Part shown: in pieces, positions 8,691 through 18,899 of the stretch
Position numbering within the stretch: position 1 is the stretch's first letter
Layout of the letters: the number at the start of each line of letters is the position of its first letter
Origin: Didymodactylos carnosus
Taxonomy: Eukaryota > Rotifera > Eurotatoria > Philodinida > Philodinidae
Reading direction: 5' to 3'
Assembly (NCBI GenBank): GCA_905250885.1
Contig: CAJNOQ010003234.1
Location: 1-20,923, forward strand
Length of the DNA: 20,923 nt
Notes under the pieces: generated by a model
What the model was told of the DNA's origin: nothing
What the model saw: the letters and a program-made list of their open reading frames with translations, nothing else
The model's database searches: none
Position numbers and translations under genes: made by a program

Positions 8691-8930
8691 GTTGACGGAA
8701 TGGCTATGGTAGTGATAAAAGCTGTTTGAATTTGATAGTCGTAGTGGATCAATAGGTTGTTTCCCATTTGTCTTCGCTTCTATCTACCTCCTTTAAACGT
8801 GGTACTGACTCGCGGGATGGTCTAGATGCAAGATTAGAATAAGAATCTGCTCGTTCATTAATCGACAACCATCGACTTCAGATGTTAAGCTTTCCTTCCC
8901 AGCAAAAACCTTCTCGTGATTGAGTTCTAC
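8691..8930. repeat. Unique stretch with one diverged core fragment
   Basis: This is mostly unrecognised sequence. Around 8819-8870, GGTCTAGATGCAAGATTAGA and CTGCTCGTTCATTAATCGAC form a poor copy of the long-form core extension, probably an older member of the same family. Confidence 0.5.
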
Positions 8931-9123
8931 ATCACTTTCTACGCCACTACCCTGCTATACCATTATAACGCTATTCCGCTACTCTGCTATAACATTATAT
9001 GCGTATTCTGCTATACTTTTTCTTTCAGCAAAATCATCGAAACAATATTGAGCGGCATCTGACATTCGCTATTGTTCAGCACAAAATGTTGTACAGTAAA
9101 GTCCTAGATGTCTTTACCATTAT
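8931..9123 (+). repeat. Composite-repeat core, copy F (exact duplicate of 1-193)
   Basis: This is the perfect 193-bp copy of window bases 1-193. Its left flank here is unique (TGAGTTCTAC). Its right flank runs into two or three CTATTCCG/CTGGTCCG octamers (9124-9145) and then unique sequence. Confidence 0.9.
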
Positions 9124-9320
9124 GGTCCGCTATTCCGCTGGTCCGCAGAAAAATGTCTGCTCTTATAAAGATGTCTGTTAAAAAAACGAACACATTGGAA
9201 GTATATATATGCCACAATCAAAGAAACCGAACTATAGAATAGTTTTTTTGACATATTTCTCTATAACTTCTACATTTTTCTGTCAATAACAAAATTTAAA
9301 CATAAAATTCAGCCAAGAGT

Positions 9321-10096
9321 TTAGAGCTTTGCGTAGAAAACTTCCTGTCTTTTAAATCTACTTGACATTACGTCACCGTTTTGAGAACCAGCAGGGCGTT
9401 GATTTTCCTGACCACTATTATCACCTTCATTATCATTAATATTATCATCATTATCAAAATAGTTAGCACGTTGTGTTGTAACTTTTTGTAATTATTTTGC
9501 TTTAATTAACATTTGTTTTTCAGATCCTTAAATGAACGCAGAACAAGACATAAACTATCTGTAATATTGCGAAGAAGCAGATATTTTGAAAGCATTGTAC
9601 GGCTTAGACCTTAATCTAAGACAGCAGACGATATAGCACAATCCTAAACTTAAACTGAACCAGTATCCTTGTTCTCTAAACGCCGCAATCTTATATTTCT
9701 TTTTGTAAATGAACGTAGAAGCAGTGGTCCTCTGCATTTTGCTGTTCTTTTTTCGTAAGACACGATCAATGGGTTTTTTTCGCCTTAGATTACAAATTGA
9801 TAGTTTTACATAGCTTCTGTCCATTTGTGAATTTATATAAAGGTTCTAAAGCTAGTAAACCATAGAGATAAAAATGAGTTTTGCTTTGTACCTTTGGCTA
9901 TAACTGTTTTTTGGATATATTTTAAACCATCTTGTATTACTACAAGATTTCTTCCACATTTCTGTATAACATCATTTACATGTATAGCACTGTACATGTT
10001 TTCTTCACCATCAATATCAAAGACACATAAATAACTTTCATCTGGTGTATAAGTCATCGGTGGTACAACGCTTCTTTTTGATCCAGATGCAGCCAT
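9321..10096 (-). CDS. Small four-exon gene model; first exon resembles the N-terminal module of invertebrate BEN-type proteins
   Basis: Exons on the minus strand are 10096-9892, 9845-9794, 9746-9661 and 9481-9321. They join in phase to 504 nt (167 residues plus TAA). Introns of 46, 47 and 179 nt have GT...AG borders; the first donor is AAAG|GTACAAAG. I start at ATG 10096 because an acceptor (GTGTGTCCTTTCAG) lies just before it. Exon 1 has the pattern YLCVFDIDG ... YIQKTVIAKG. This recalls the ligand-like N-terminal segment of many invertebrate BEN-domain or orphan nuclear proteins. Exon 4 is Asp/Asn-rich linker followed by SSRFKRQEVF. No BEN domain follows before the stop, so the gene may be truncated or continue by other splicing. 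Exon 1 is the firm part, and the last acceptor has a poor pyrimidine tract. Confidence 0.45.
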
Positions 10097-10103
10097 TATT
10101 ATC

Positions 10104-10599
10104 TGAAAGGACACACGCCAAACAAAAGTTTATAGCGAAGTGACTGATTTTTTTATACAATAAGATATCTTTATGACTTTAGTGTGACATAGTCGTTTAC
10201 TTTTAGCAGTGCAGAGCGTACTTCTTCATGATATATTGTGAAGAATTTACTCTTAACACATAGTTACGCAACTAAAGTCTACATTACTCGGCTTGATAAA
10301 TACTAAACATGCAGAATCTTTTGTTTGAAGATATATAGAAAGTGGTCTATGTTTACAGGTCTTGAACGCTATGATATGATATTACAGTTTAACATAAGTG
10401 GCGATTGCTAAGTCAAAAGGAAATATACCTTTTATATGTGGTATAAATAGCTCAGTATCAAAACCCATAGAACAGCTTCATAGGATTGATTTTAGTGCTA
10501 AAAAAAGTGAGAAAACGAATTGTAGAAAAAAGGAGGGAGCGTCCACAGAAAAATATTACCACAAAATAAAACACACATGTACAATAATATTATATCGAA
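10104..10599. other. Intergenic, no gene recognised
   Basis: This is AT-rich sequence between the two minus-strand genes. A 75-codon plus-strand frame (10398-10625) has no recognisable features. Confidence 0.5.
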
Positions 10600-12420
10600 C
10601 TAATCATGTTCATCTAGTCGACTAACAAGAGTTACAATTAGAGAATTATCATTTTCAAAAACTATACAATGATGTAATATACACGTTACTGGAACATACA
10701 GTTTTTCTTTACATGGTTTTCTCTCCAACACAAAGAAAAAACGATCAAGTGTGTTTTTAACTTTCTCATAGAATAATGTGTCTTTTAAATCATCGGAAAA
10801 TGCTGCTTTTTCACTATATTCTTGTACGTAAGCAAATGATTCTGTATTTGTAATTAAGAAAAAATATAAAATTTTACCGAATTTCAACATTGATTTTTCT
10901 TTAAATGCAACGAAATAGCTTATTGATAATCCACGCTTGGTATAAAGAAGAGCATGATAACAAGCTTGGTTAATAATAAATCTGTCAAAGATCATTAAAC
11001 AGGTATTCGGAGTAGAACAGTTACAAAAACTCGAATGATAGGACAAAATATCATCATCAAATTTATTTGTCATAATTTTGGAAAGTGGTTCGCAATACTC
11101 CGGATCGATAAATACGTCATCACCATCAGTGGCCTCATTGCGTAAAAAAAATCAATACCGTAGTATAGAATAAGTTGTTGTTCTATATTTTTCGAATCAA
11201 AGTGTGATTGGCCAATATGACCTATAAAATCTTCAAAGGCAAAAGTAGCTGTAGAACTTAAATTTCCATATGTTCGAAATAACGAATCATAATGATCATG
11301 AAGGTGAAATGTAAGCGTATGAATTTTATCAAAAGATATGTGTACGTTTCCTAAGTATTAGAATATGATTAGCATTGGCATAAAAGTCTTCTGATACGTA
11401 CAAATCTTTCGAAAAAAAGTGACAGTGCTAAAAATATTTCTTGCTTGTTACAAGATTTAAAAAAGTCTTTTGGTAGTCAAAAAATCGTATTGTTCGCAGC
11501 TGCTTTCTCGGAAAATCGAAACTTCGTATACTATGGACTAGAAGAAATTCATCTCTGAAATACACAACGTATGCAAGGTCTACTAGCTGGGAAACGGAAA
11601 CTTGCGAGCTATTAAATTATTATCAAAAATAGCTGAAATACGGTTCAGAAGCTAAGAAGCGTCTTTTATTCTTAAAAAAATCTTTTATCAATGAGTACGA
11701 AACTTGGTGCATACTATTTAAAATTAAACATCGTAGAAATATATTTGCAGTCAACTTCATCCTAATTTCTTGCGCAATTTAGATTAAAACAGAATAAAAT
11801 TCTGTCCTTTCACATTCCCTCACAAAGCTAAAAGCAGACCAGTTTCAAACAGATTTGTGCGACCAAAAGCCTTTTCTGCTAGACTCATGTATTCTATCAT
11901 TAATTCCGAAGCTAAATTACATCGAGCACCTCTTGAAATATGAAGTAATGGTGGACCATATAATAAACGAATTGCACATGAAAATAACGATATATAAGAT
12001 ACTTGTTCAGGATCGAAAAATAAGATGAATGTTGGTATCATAGAATATAATAAAAGATTACGAACTTCTGTTCCTTTCACGTGAGCTAAATTACTAATAC
12101 CGCGTACTCCTCTATAAAAATAGTATGGAAATCTTTGTTCTGTTAACACCCTATCAAGCAGGGCACGATCTGCCGTACTAATTTTGCCGGCTAGATGTGT
12201 CATCATTGTTCGTGTTTGTCTTAATAGTGTTGTATGTAAATAATCAACCATAATGCTATCTGGAAATTCCTTATCAAATAAATCAAATAAAATAGAAGGT
12301 CCAAAATGACCATAACAATCTCTGCCTGATGCACCTTGCTGAGAAAATTGTTGAAAATCATGTTCTTAACACGATAGGACGTTCAAATGGATACAGCATT
12401 TTGCCTTGTGATACTCCTAA
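10600..12420 (-). pseudogene. Tnp2/CACTA-like transposase pseudogene, frameshifted
   Basis: The pieces follow the order of the C-terminal half of invertebrate Tnp2-like transposases. 12420-12361 reads a short YPFERPIVLRT block. 12362-11820 holds FGPSILFDLFDKEFPDSIMV followed by DYLHTTLL (the family's xDYMH..LL region) and then the KGTEVRNLLLYS helix. About 11410-11350 reads LYVSEDFYANANH. 11351-11150 holds NVHISFDKIHTLTFHL, then YGNLSSTATFAFEDF (the family's G.L...saF.FE block). 11142-10600 is the tail ending VSRLDEHD. The reading frame shifts at about 12361, near 11420, at about 11351 and at the eight-A run 11144-11151. About 365 nt near 11455-11819 has no recognisable frame. An intron could explain the 11820 end (GCTTT|GTGAGG) but the phases do not match the next block. 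I read it as a decayed transposon or domesticated gene. Family assignment is from motif order, without alignment. Confidence 0.65.
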
Positions 12421-12693
12421 TAGAACAATTGCAAAAAGAATGAAAATCTGGCAATACAAACATAAAAGCTTTCGCACATTATCCCTCAGAAGTTTCATAG
12501 GCTATGCAGAATATCGCACTTCTTCTGTTAACAAACTCTTTTTTAGGAAGTTTAGAACGGGTAGATGGGCAGACTCTCTGGCAAATTTCAAAAGATTAAA
12601 CCAACATATTTTTTAAGTATATGACAGCTGAAAGACATTTTCCACCACTATTTATCCTCAGCTTATTCTAAAAACAAAAAAGCTAAATGCTGA
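12421..12693 (-). pseudogene. Possible 5' remnant of the Tnp2-like pseudogene
   Basis: On the minus strand two short frames (around 12600-12490 and 12485-12421) are open. They contain Cys pairs where the Tnp2 family has its GC..C region just before the YPFE block. They are out of frame with each other, and the match is weak. Confidence 0.25.
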
Positions 12694-12943
12694 ACTTATC
12701 TAGAAAACAAAGAATTTCGTTTAGATCTCTATAGAACTATACTCAGAGACAACGCGAAGATTCCCAATCTAAAAAAGCATTTTATGATTGGGAACAGGCA
12801 GAATACCAGATATTAATTTTATTAAAGATGACACAACAAATTTTGGTATTAATCCTCGTCGAACAAATTGCATTAATATTTCATTTGTTTCAGCCTTCTC
12901 TGAGGAGCCACTTTCCTACAATTCCCCTCATCATGCTGTCTAG
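12694..12943 (+). other. Two overlapping coding-like fragments, unidentified
   Basis: Frames 12694-12816 (contains EFRLDLYRTILRDNAKIPNL) and 12788-12943 (contains NFGINPRRTNCINISFVSAF) have protein-like composition unlike the surrounding AT-rich noise. They overlap one base out of register, as in a decayed exon. They lie 150-400 nt upstream of the hAT-like fragment and could belong to it, but I recognise no motif. Confidence 0.25.
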
Positions 12944-13093
12944 AAAAAGACGAGTGTCAAAAGTCTTCAAGTCTGCACATAAGAATGTTAACAATTTCAT
13001 TTATTTTTTATACAAAACAAAAGAATTTTTGTTTTTACTAAACGAGCAAGTGAAAGGTTTAGAACTGTTCCTTTTCATATGAATATTCAATGA

Positions 13094-13231
13094 TCTTTTG
13101 CTTTTGCCAAATCATCAGTTTGTCGCATTGACAGTCATGTACAGTTAACAATAGCTGATGCAAATTTGAATAAATGCAAAATACTGAAAAAGACAGCCCG
13201 TGCTATCGATCATTTCTATGACAAATTATGA
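13094..13231 (+). pseudogene. hAT-transposase-like fragment
   Basis: This 45-codon frame contains VCRIDSHVQLTIADA followed by LKKTARAIDHFYDKL. It follows the pattern of the hAT catalytic core after the second Asp (C..H.LqL.v.dA ... kk.r.iv..F..S), where the Cys and His are the conserved RC..H pair. The frame ends in TGA and a plausible continuation is out of frame (around 13261-13410, containing TRSSG where hAT proteins have TRW.S). It is a relic without intact ends. Family assignment rests on motif spacing only. Confidence 0.4.
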
Positions 13232-13239
13232 TTTCTTTC

Positions 13240-13523
13240 ATTCTAATATTATTTTTCCGTTCTTGAACGCAACCAAATGCTAAAAAATTCGTATAAAATT
13301 ACTGCTACTATGCAGGAAAAGAAGATTTATCATATTTTGCTGCGGAGAAACCAAACATTTTCAAAAGCAGGAGAGGAATCACCCCCACAAACGAGATCGA
13401 GTGGATGAAATCTCGCTATCAAAGGTAATAGATCCCAGTTACTTGTTTTGAAATTGATCTAACGGCCATTGGCAAAAAGTGCTTCCGCTACTAAAAAAGC
13501 ATCATGATCACCTTTCTTACGAA
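13240..13523. other. Possible hAT remnant downstream, otherwise nothing
   Basis: A frame around 13261-13410 is open and could continue the hAT-like relic. No other structure is apparent before the MITE that follows. Confidence 0.3.
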
Positions 13524-13924
13524 ACATTTTGTAGACTGGCTTCGTAATCATTCTGTATTTCCTATATCTCTGAGATGGTCCTATAGTGTCCACTATTTCC
13601 TATATTTCGGGGAAAAGTGAGGATTAATCTAAAATGAGTGATATTTGATCGTGAAACGCCATATTCGCTTTCCTACCAGAGATGAGCACAGGACAACTTT
13701 TTCTGTCCTGTCCTGTTCTGTAGTTGACCTCCGCCCTGTCGAGCGGCTGGACAGGACAGAAAAGGTTGTCCTGTGCTCGTCTATGGTAGGAAAGCGAATA
13801 TGGCGTTTCACGATCAAATATCACTCATTTTAGATTAATCCTCACTTTTCCTAGGAAATACCGGACAATATAGGACCATCTCAGAGATGTAGGAAATACA
13901 GAACGAAGCTAGTGTACAAAATGT
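13524..13924. mobile_element. 401-bp MITE with ~180-190-bp inverted repeats
   Basis: Left arm 13524-13713 and right arm 13749-13924 are reverse complements with few mismatches and one 4-5-bp indel near the outer end (AATCA after GCTTCGT). The termini are ACATTTTGTA. The loop is only 35 bp. Because the arms mirror each other, both strands show near-identical 62-66-codon frames at 13624-13833. These are symmetry artefacts, not genes. No clear target-site duplication was seen. Transcripts would form a nearly perfect long hairpin. Confidence 0.92.
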
Positions 13925-13942
13925 CAGTCAAATATTTCCATT

Positions 13943-14176
13943 TCAGAATAGGTATGATTCGTTATGAAAAATCATAGCTAATAACTGTTTTAGTTGTAAA
14001 TCTTCAGTTTCATCAAACAACTTTATATCTTTTTTCACTTTTATTGATAACTGATTTTCTTCTTCCATTTTACCATATAACGGCGTCCCTTCGCCAGTTG
14101 TTTGTGGCATGGTATACGTATTTCCGAACATTCGCTTGTAGTCCAGCTTGTATGAAAACAATGGATTTTGAGACAA
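13943..14176 (-). CDS. Possible exon of an unidentified gene
   Basis: This open frame of 77 codons contains KRMFGNTYTMPQTTGEGTPL and an acidic/amphipathic run (VKKDIKLFDETEDLQLKQLL) with believable protein composition. It has no ATG at its 5' end (the first start is TTG). A possible acceptor (CATACAAG before CTGGACTAC) suggests an internal exon. No family recognised and no partner exon found. It directly abuts the 401-bp MITE. Confidence 0.3.
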   Translation of the reverse strand: MSQNPLFSYKLDYKRMFGNTYTMPQTTGEGTPLYGKMEEENQLSIKVKKDIKLFDETEDLQLKQLLAMIFHNESYLF

Positions 14177-14738
14177 TTATTATGAAAATATTTCAAGATT
14201 TTTTTAATCTAAGTAACTCATATAGGAACACCCTACCTGAGCACACGGGTCAGTGTAGAGAAACGAACTATGTAGTTGTGATCCCTATGGTCTGAAACGT
14301 TTGTGCATTTAATAGGAATGCCACCTTTTTCCATAAAATTTCGAGGCTTGCGATCTTATTGTTTCTCTCTACAGGATTGTTTGCTGCCTTTTCATTGGCG
14401 CTAAATTCGACCTATACTGATTTTTTCCTGTAGCTGTAGTAATTTATAAAATTTGAAAAAACTAGGTAATAATAATAATAATCAGCTGCAATTGCCGAAA
14501 ATGAAATAAACAGGTCACAGCAAAGTGGAATGACCGTTGAAATGCTAGAAACGGCGCCAAACACTGTCATTAAAAAAGTCATTAATTAAGTATGGCGCGA
14601 AACAGCGCAAGAGAGAGAGAACTCATTTGCTTATGAGAGAAGACGGTCTTTGCTTTCGTTTCTTAAACCACTTTTCAATGCTAAAGAGTTTTATAAATAG
14701 TAATGAATTAAAATAAAAACTCCCTAGACAAACAGTTG
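14177..14738. other. No gene recognised; short TAA microsatellite
   Basis: The stretch contains a (TAA)5 tract at 14467-14482 and a short GA run near 14612. Nothing gene-like was seen. Confidence 0.5.
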
Positions 14739-14808
14739 AAAAAAAACGACGTGGGCAGCGACTGAACCTGTGACCACTCGTGTCTTTAAACACTAGACCA
14801 CGCACGTC
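14739..14808 (-). ncRNA. Truncated tRNA-like sequence / SINE head with Pol III T-run
   Basis: Read on the minus strand, 14808-14748 begins GACGTGC and ends CACGTC, giving a 6-bp acceptor-like stem. It has a box A (TGGTCTAGTGT) and a box B-like CAGGTTCAGTCG, followed at once by eight T (14746-14739), a Pol III terminator. At 61 nt it is too short for a tRNA. The anticodon arm is reduced to about CACGAGUG and the T-stem is only 3 bp. It is therefore best read as a tRNA pseudogene or the head of a tRNA-derived SINE. Confidence 0.5.
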
Positions 14809-16570
14809 ACTATTGAAAATGTTCTGGTTCTATTTATACTTCTTAAAATATCTACAGAAAACACTCTAAATTGAAAAAATTAAAATTTACTTTTCAAGGA
14901 ACTACAAGTTTTTAAACTTTAATTTCAATTTCAATCGACAGCTCGCATGGATATATACAAGAAAAGTCTTTTTTCGAGGCTGCACTTTTTTGGTTTAAAA
15001 AACAATTTTAGACCTATAAATCAAGATTTAAGACAATAGAAACTGTTAAGTCCAATACCACCAAAATAAACAAGTTTTGAGAACAAGAAAATTCTCTTCT
15101 AAATAGCGTTTCTTGAGACAGTTAGGACACTAATTTCACCATGTTTTACCCGGCTTTTACTTCGGGAACATGATGCAATTCACTTCAAGCTCGGTTAAAG
15201 GTTAAACTTAAGGGTATTCCTCCCTTTTTTTAGAAAAAACTTTCGTTTTTGAGTTAAACATGGTGCATGATATTGGATAATGTTCGAGACGCTTTACACG
15301 ACGATGGCAATACAAATCTATAGCAAAACTGCTTCCATGTATTAATAGTTGTGATTTATACAAAAAATCTACTTTATACTTTATGCCGGAAGGAACAGAC
15401 AAATGTTAGTTTTACAAGGAGAATGGGTAACAATAAATTTTTATTTTTGTCTATAACTGAATTTTTTTTAATGAAAAGTATCTCTTTAGTGGAACTGTCA
15501 ATGAGAAGTTTTTATCTCAAACTTGTGTCTTGGACGACGCTTGCAATGCTTATAAAAGCACGACAGTTTAGTTAGTAGTAAGATTTATAAAGTTTTCGGC
15601 TTTGAATTATTACATGAACTATTAAAAACTAAAGCAACATGTAGATATTCAATTGCAAAGGATTCTAGAAAAGCTCAGATTTAGAATAAACGAGTTTAAC
15701 TGCAAAAAAAATTTTTTCACAAAAGCTAGAAAATCTTTTTCAATATTGAAAAATGTATCTTCAGTTCAGGAGCAGTTTGAGCAGAGTTTCATTACCATCA
15801 TTCACTCATTAATCAGAAATCTAAGCATTTTTTCATTACATACTTTTCGAATGATTAGCGATTGAAAAATTTTTCCATTTCATTTTTTTATTGTTGAAAC
15901 TTGAAAGAAAGCAACTGTGAACCTGGTGAAAACTAAGTAAGGCACCTTCGAAAGCGCATATCCCTTTAAAAAAAGAGTTATGGCTTACGTACTGTTGTTA
16001 GCTCTGCGACACTCACTAAATTTAACCCAAAATTATAATCAAGAGAACAATCTGTACTTCAGAATTTTTTAAATGATGTAGTGTGTTGTGGTTTTCTCAA
16101 TATATGCATTGGCTCTGGATGAACTGCCTACTGGGGACACGTTTTCCTTTCTGGAAGAGATACGACGCGGAATGTCAATAGGGAAACTGCCAAAGTTTTC
16201 CTAGTGCAGTGAATGCAACAAAAATAGAGTCTATGAGCTATTCGCTTGTTCCAATAATGCATTTGTAGTCGCACATGAGCATGAATGAAATAATCTTGGG
16301 ACCTGAACGATAATTTTGAAACACTCTTTCTTGTATTCACGTTGAAGAAAGAAAAAACAAGCAAATCTGGCGCAAGAAGATAAACATCTGACAAAAGAAA
16401 TTAAATGGAAAACAAGAAGATCTGACATAAGAAGATAAATACTATTAAGCATCGAAATATAAACATCTCTTACTGCATACAAAGAAGAATCACAGACGTA
16501 TAGACATGCATAACAAAAAAAATAGCATTATACACACCGGTCATAAAAACAAGAAACAGCAAACTGGCTA
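14809..16570. other. Long stretch with no supported gene
   Basis: This is AT-rich sequence. A 64-codon minus-strand frame at 15208-15402 lacks an ATG. It contains LYCHRRVKRLEHYPISC, which loosely recalls the C..r....C spacing of FLYWCH zinc fingers, too weak to call. Plus-strand frames at 15351-15575 and 15653-15865 look like noise. Confidence 0.45.
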
Positions 16571-17325
16571 AAAAGACTACAATCCGGAGAGTGGATGGGA
16601 AACTAATGAATTCAAAAATGGTAAACACAGAAATGCAAGTTTAAAGAAAATTCAAATAGGAGAGTCAAATAAGATTTTACATGTAGAATATTTTACAAGT
16701 ATTCTAATTAAAAAGTTCGTTTATTTTCGATTGTGCATGTAAGGTTACGGTAGCGGTCAAAGATATATTAAATATTCCTTTATTCCGAAAGCTTTCCAAA
16801 AATTGAAGTACTTTTCTGGAAAGCTTTCGAAATAAGGAAATATTTCGTACTAATCTCTACTACAGAATATGGTTAAACAGATAAAATCGAGTATATGTTG
16901 ATATTTTGAAACAGTTTTTGAGTGTGTTATGAATTTTTGAATTTTCGGTGCGAATAGTGAAAAATGGATTATTTCGTCTAATATAGGCTTTCACTACTTT
17001 TGGGAAGCTTTTCCGGAAAACAAACATCAAGTAAGTCAAAATTTAACGAATGATCAGCAGTCGGAGGAGCGTTAAACACACAATTCGAAGTGGTTAGACT
17101 CTATAGCTCTCAGATGACAGGTTTCGGTATACCTTTGACCGCTACCGTAACCTGACATGCACGAATCGAAAATAAACGAACTTTTTAATTAGAATACTTG
17201 TAAAATATTCTACATGTAAAATCTTATTTGACTCGCCTATTTGAATTTCCTTTAAGCTTACATTTCTGTGTTTACCATTTTTGAATTCATTAGTTTCCCA
17301 TCCACTCTTCGGATTTTAGTCTTTT
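16571..17325. mobile_element. 755-bp MITE with ~192-bp inverted repeats and an inner hairpin
   Basis: 16571-16762 is the reverse complement of 17133-17325 with scattered mismatches. Shared blocks include GTGGATGGGAAACTAATGAA and GGTTACGGTAGCGGTCAAAG. Inside, 16771-16798 and 16817-16844 form a second inverted repeat around CGAAAGCTTTCCA. The interior carries no recognisable transposase, so the element is non-autonomous. The target duplication is not clear. Termini begin AAAAGACTA. Confidence 0.9.
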
Positions 17326-17436
17326 GTAAGCGCACCAAACGAACAAAACTTATCGAGTGGTTCTTCGCCAAAAATACCAAATAGTTTCTAAAACGAGAAA
17401 AAACATTAGTTAATTAAACGAACTGTTCTTACAGAA

Positions 17437-17670
17437 ATGGCTCTTAACTTTGCTAAACATCGTTTTTACGGAAATAGAAAGAAATTTGTACTATGTCATG
17501 AGATTGATCCGTGCAGAATGATGAGTAACTTTGATGTGGATTATAGAAACGTTAATACCACAGGTGCAGTTGCTTTATTAATGAGTGCATCAGCAGTTTA
17601 TCGTCGCTGCTGCATGAAAACCATAGCAAAACTATGGAAAAAACGATATCACTTCTTGAGTATGCCATGA
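17437..17670 (+). CDS. Possible exon, unidentified small protein
   Basis: This is a 77-codon frame starting ATG two bases after a good acceptor (ACTGTTCTTACAG). It contains KHRFYGNRKKFVLCHEIDPC and several Cys. A donor-like CACAG|GTGCAG lies inside at about 17562, so the coding part may end there. No family recognised. It starts about 110 bp beyond the right end of the 755-bp MITE. Confidence 0.3.
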   Translation: MALNFAKHRFYGNRKKFVLCHEIDPCRMMSNFDVDYRNVNTTGAVALLMSASAVYRRCCMKTIAKLWKKRYHFLSMP

Positions 17671-18899
17671 TTGTTAACAGATGAACGGCTAATTTTAGCG
17701 AATAAATAGGTATCGTCGACAAGAACACATCTTACAAATATGATTAAAATTCGTTAGGAAATACACAGTAGGCATCCAGGCGGACATTCAGTCAAAAAGT
17801 GGAAGTTTTCGCTGTGCATAAGTTGATTAAAAAGATCTGGGTTCGGGCTAACTTTTCTTGTGAAAATAAAGTTTTATCTTTCTAGGTAAGGTAAGAAAAA
17901 TCATTGGGAAAAAAGATCAAAAATCGATGGTCATGACGTATTTAATTTTTGTTTTAACTTAAAATAATGTCTAGGCTGCAAATAAACTTGAAAATAAAAA
18001 CTGATCGATCCAGCTAAAAAATTCCAAATTGAAACTTAACAAAGCCGGGAAAACAAGCGTTTCCCGTGCTAAAAAATGTCCTAAAACCAGATCTTTAGTA
18101 AAAATGACTTTCCTCGAAAATTTCCGAAAGCCCAAATCGAGTTCAAACTTTACGAAAATCTTCTTCTGTCTCCGCGCTACAGCTACATCCTATGCGCAAA
18201 AATGTGCAAATTGTTTTGAACTTTGCAGGATTTCTATAAATTCATGGTTATTATAATAAAATCCAAGTTTTCTCAACCAAGAAAGTATTTTTCATTAAAA
18301 CTAATATTGTATTCGAAATCAGTGGATCAAGCTTCATCGAATGATGTACTTCTTAAAAATATTCTTAGATATTTGTTTCATATCATGTGCTTTTGATTAA
18401 TAATTCAACATTTTAACAAGTAGGTTTTTTGGTTGAGAATGCTATTTTAGGTTTAGAGAGTCATTCTGAGTTAAAAGCAGTCATTTCAAAGATGAAAAAC
18501 TTGCTGTTCGTCTGTTTAATGGAAAATATCCACTGTGAAATATAGGCAATATATGTGTTTCAAACGTTATATATGCTACACAAACACGTCACATACAATT
18601 GATACCTTTAATATTCTTTCTCACTGTCTCTCTCACTCATTCTTGACCGTTATAATTACTTTAATTTTATTATCTTCTTTCACTATCTCATTCTTAATCG
18701 TTACAATTTTACTATCTTTACCATCTTTTCTCACTTTCCCATTTTTCACACAATAATCGTTTAACTATATCGAGATGGATAAAAGCTCTCAAAACTGTTC
18801 TCTCAAGTATAGTTATACTTACATTACATTCAAACACAAACTTCAATTTTAATTTAATTATGTTTACAGAACTTATATTTTTTTCATTAATTTTCACAG
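17671..18899. other. No supported gene; pyrimidine-rich tract at 18604-18751
   Basis: Mostly AT-rich. 18604-18751 is an imperfect CT-rich repeat (CTCACTCATTCTT / CTATCTCATTCTTAATCGTT). Upstream exons of the membrane-protein gene at 18900 are expected in this stretch but could not be fixed. Confidence 0.45.

Noticed and set aside
1-9123. LTR retrotransposon with 193-bp terminal repeats 8.9 kb apart
   Set aside because: No gag/pol, primer-binding site or polypurine tract; the repeat belongs to a six-copy dispersed family with octamer satellite.
13624-13833. Three near-identical 62-66-codon frames on both strands
   Set aside because: They are mirror images caused by the inverted arms of the MITE.
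14748-14808. Functional tRNA gene
   Set aside because: Only 61 nt, reduced anticodon arm, mismatch at the acceptor base 7 pair and weak T-stem.
15208-15402. FLYWCH-like zinc-finger exon on the minus strand
   Set aside because: Only a loose Cys/His spacing; no ATG, no His-x-His pair typical of the domain and no partner exons.
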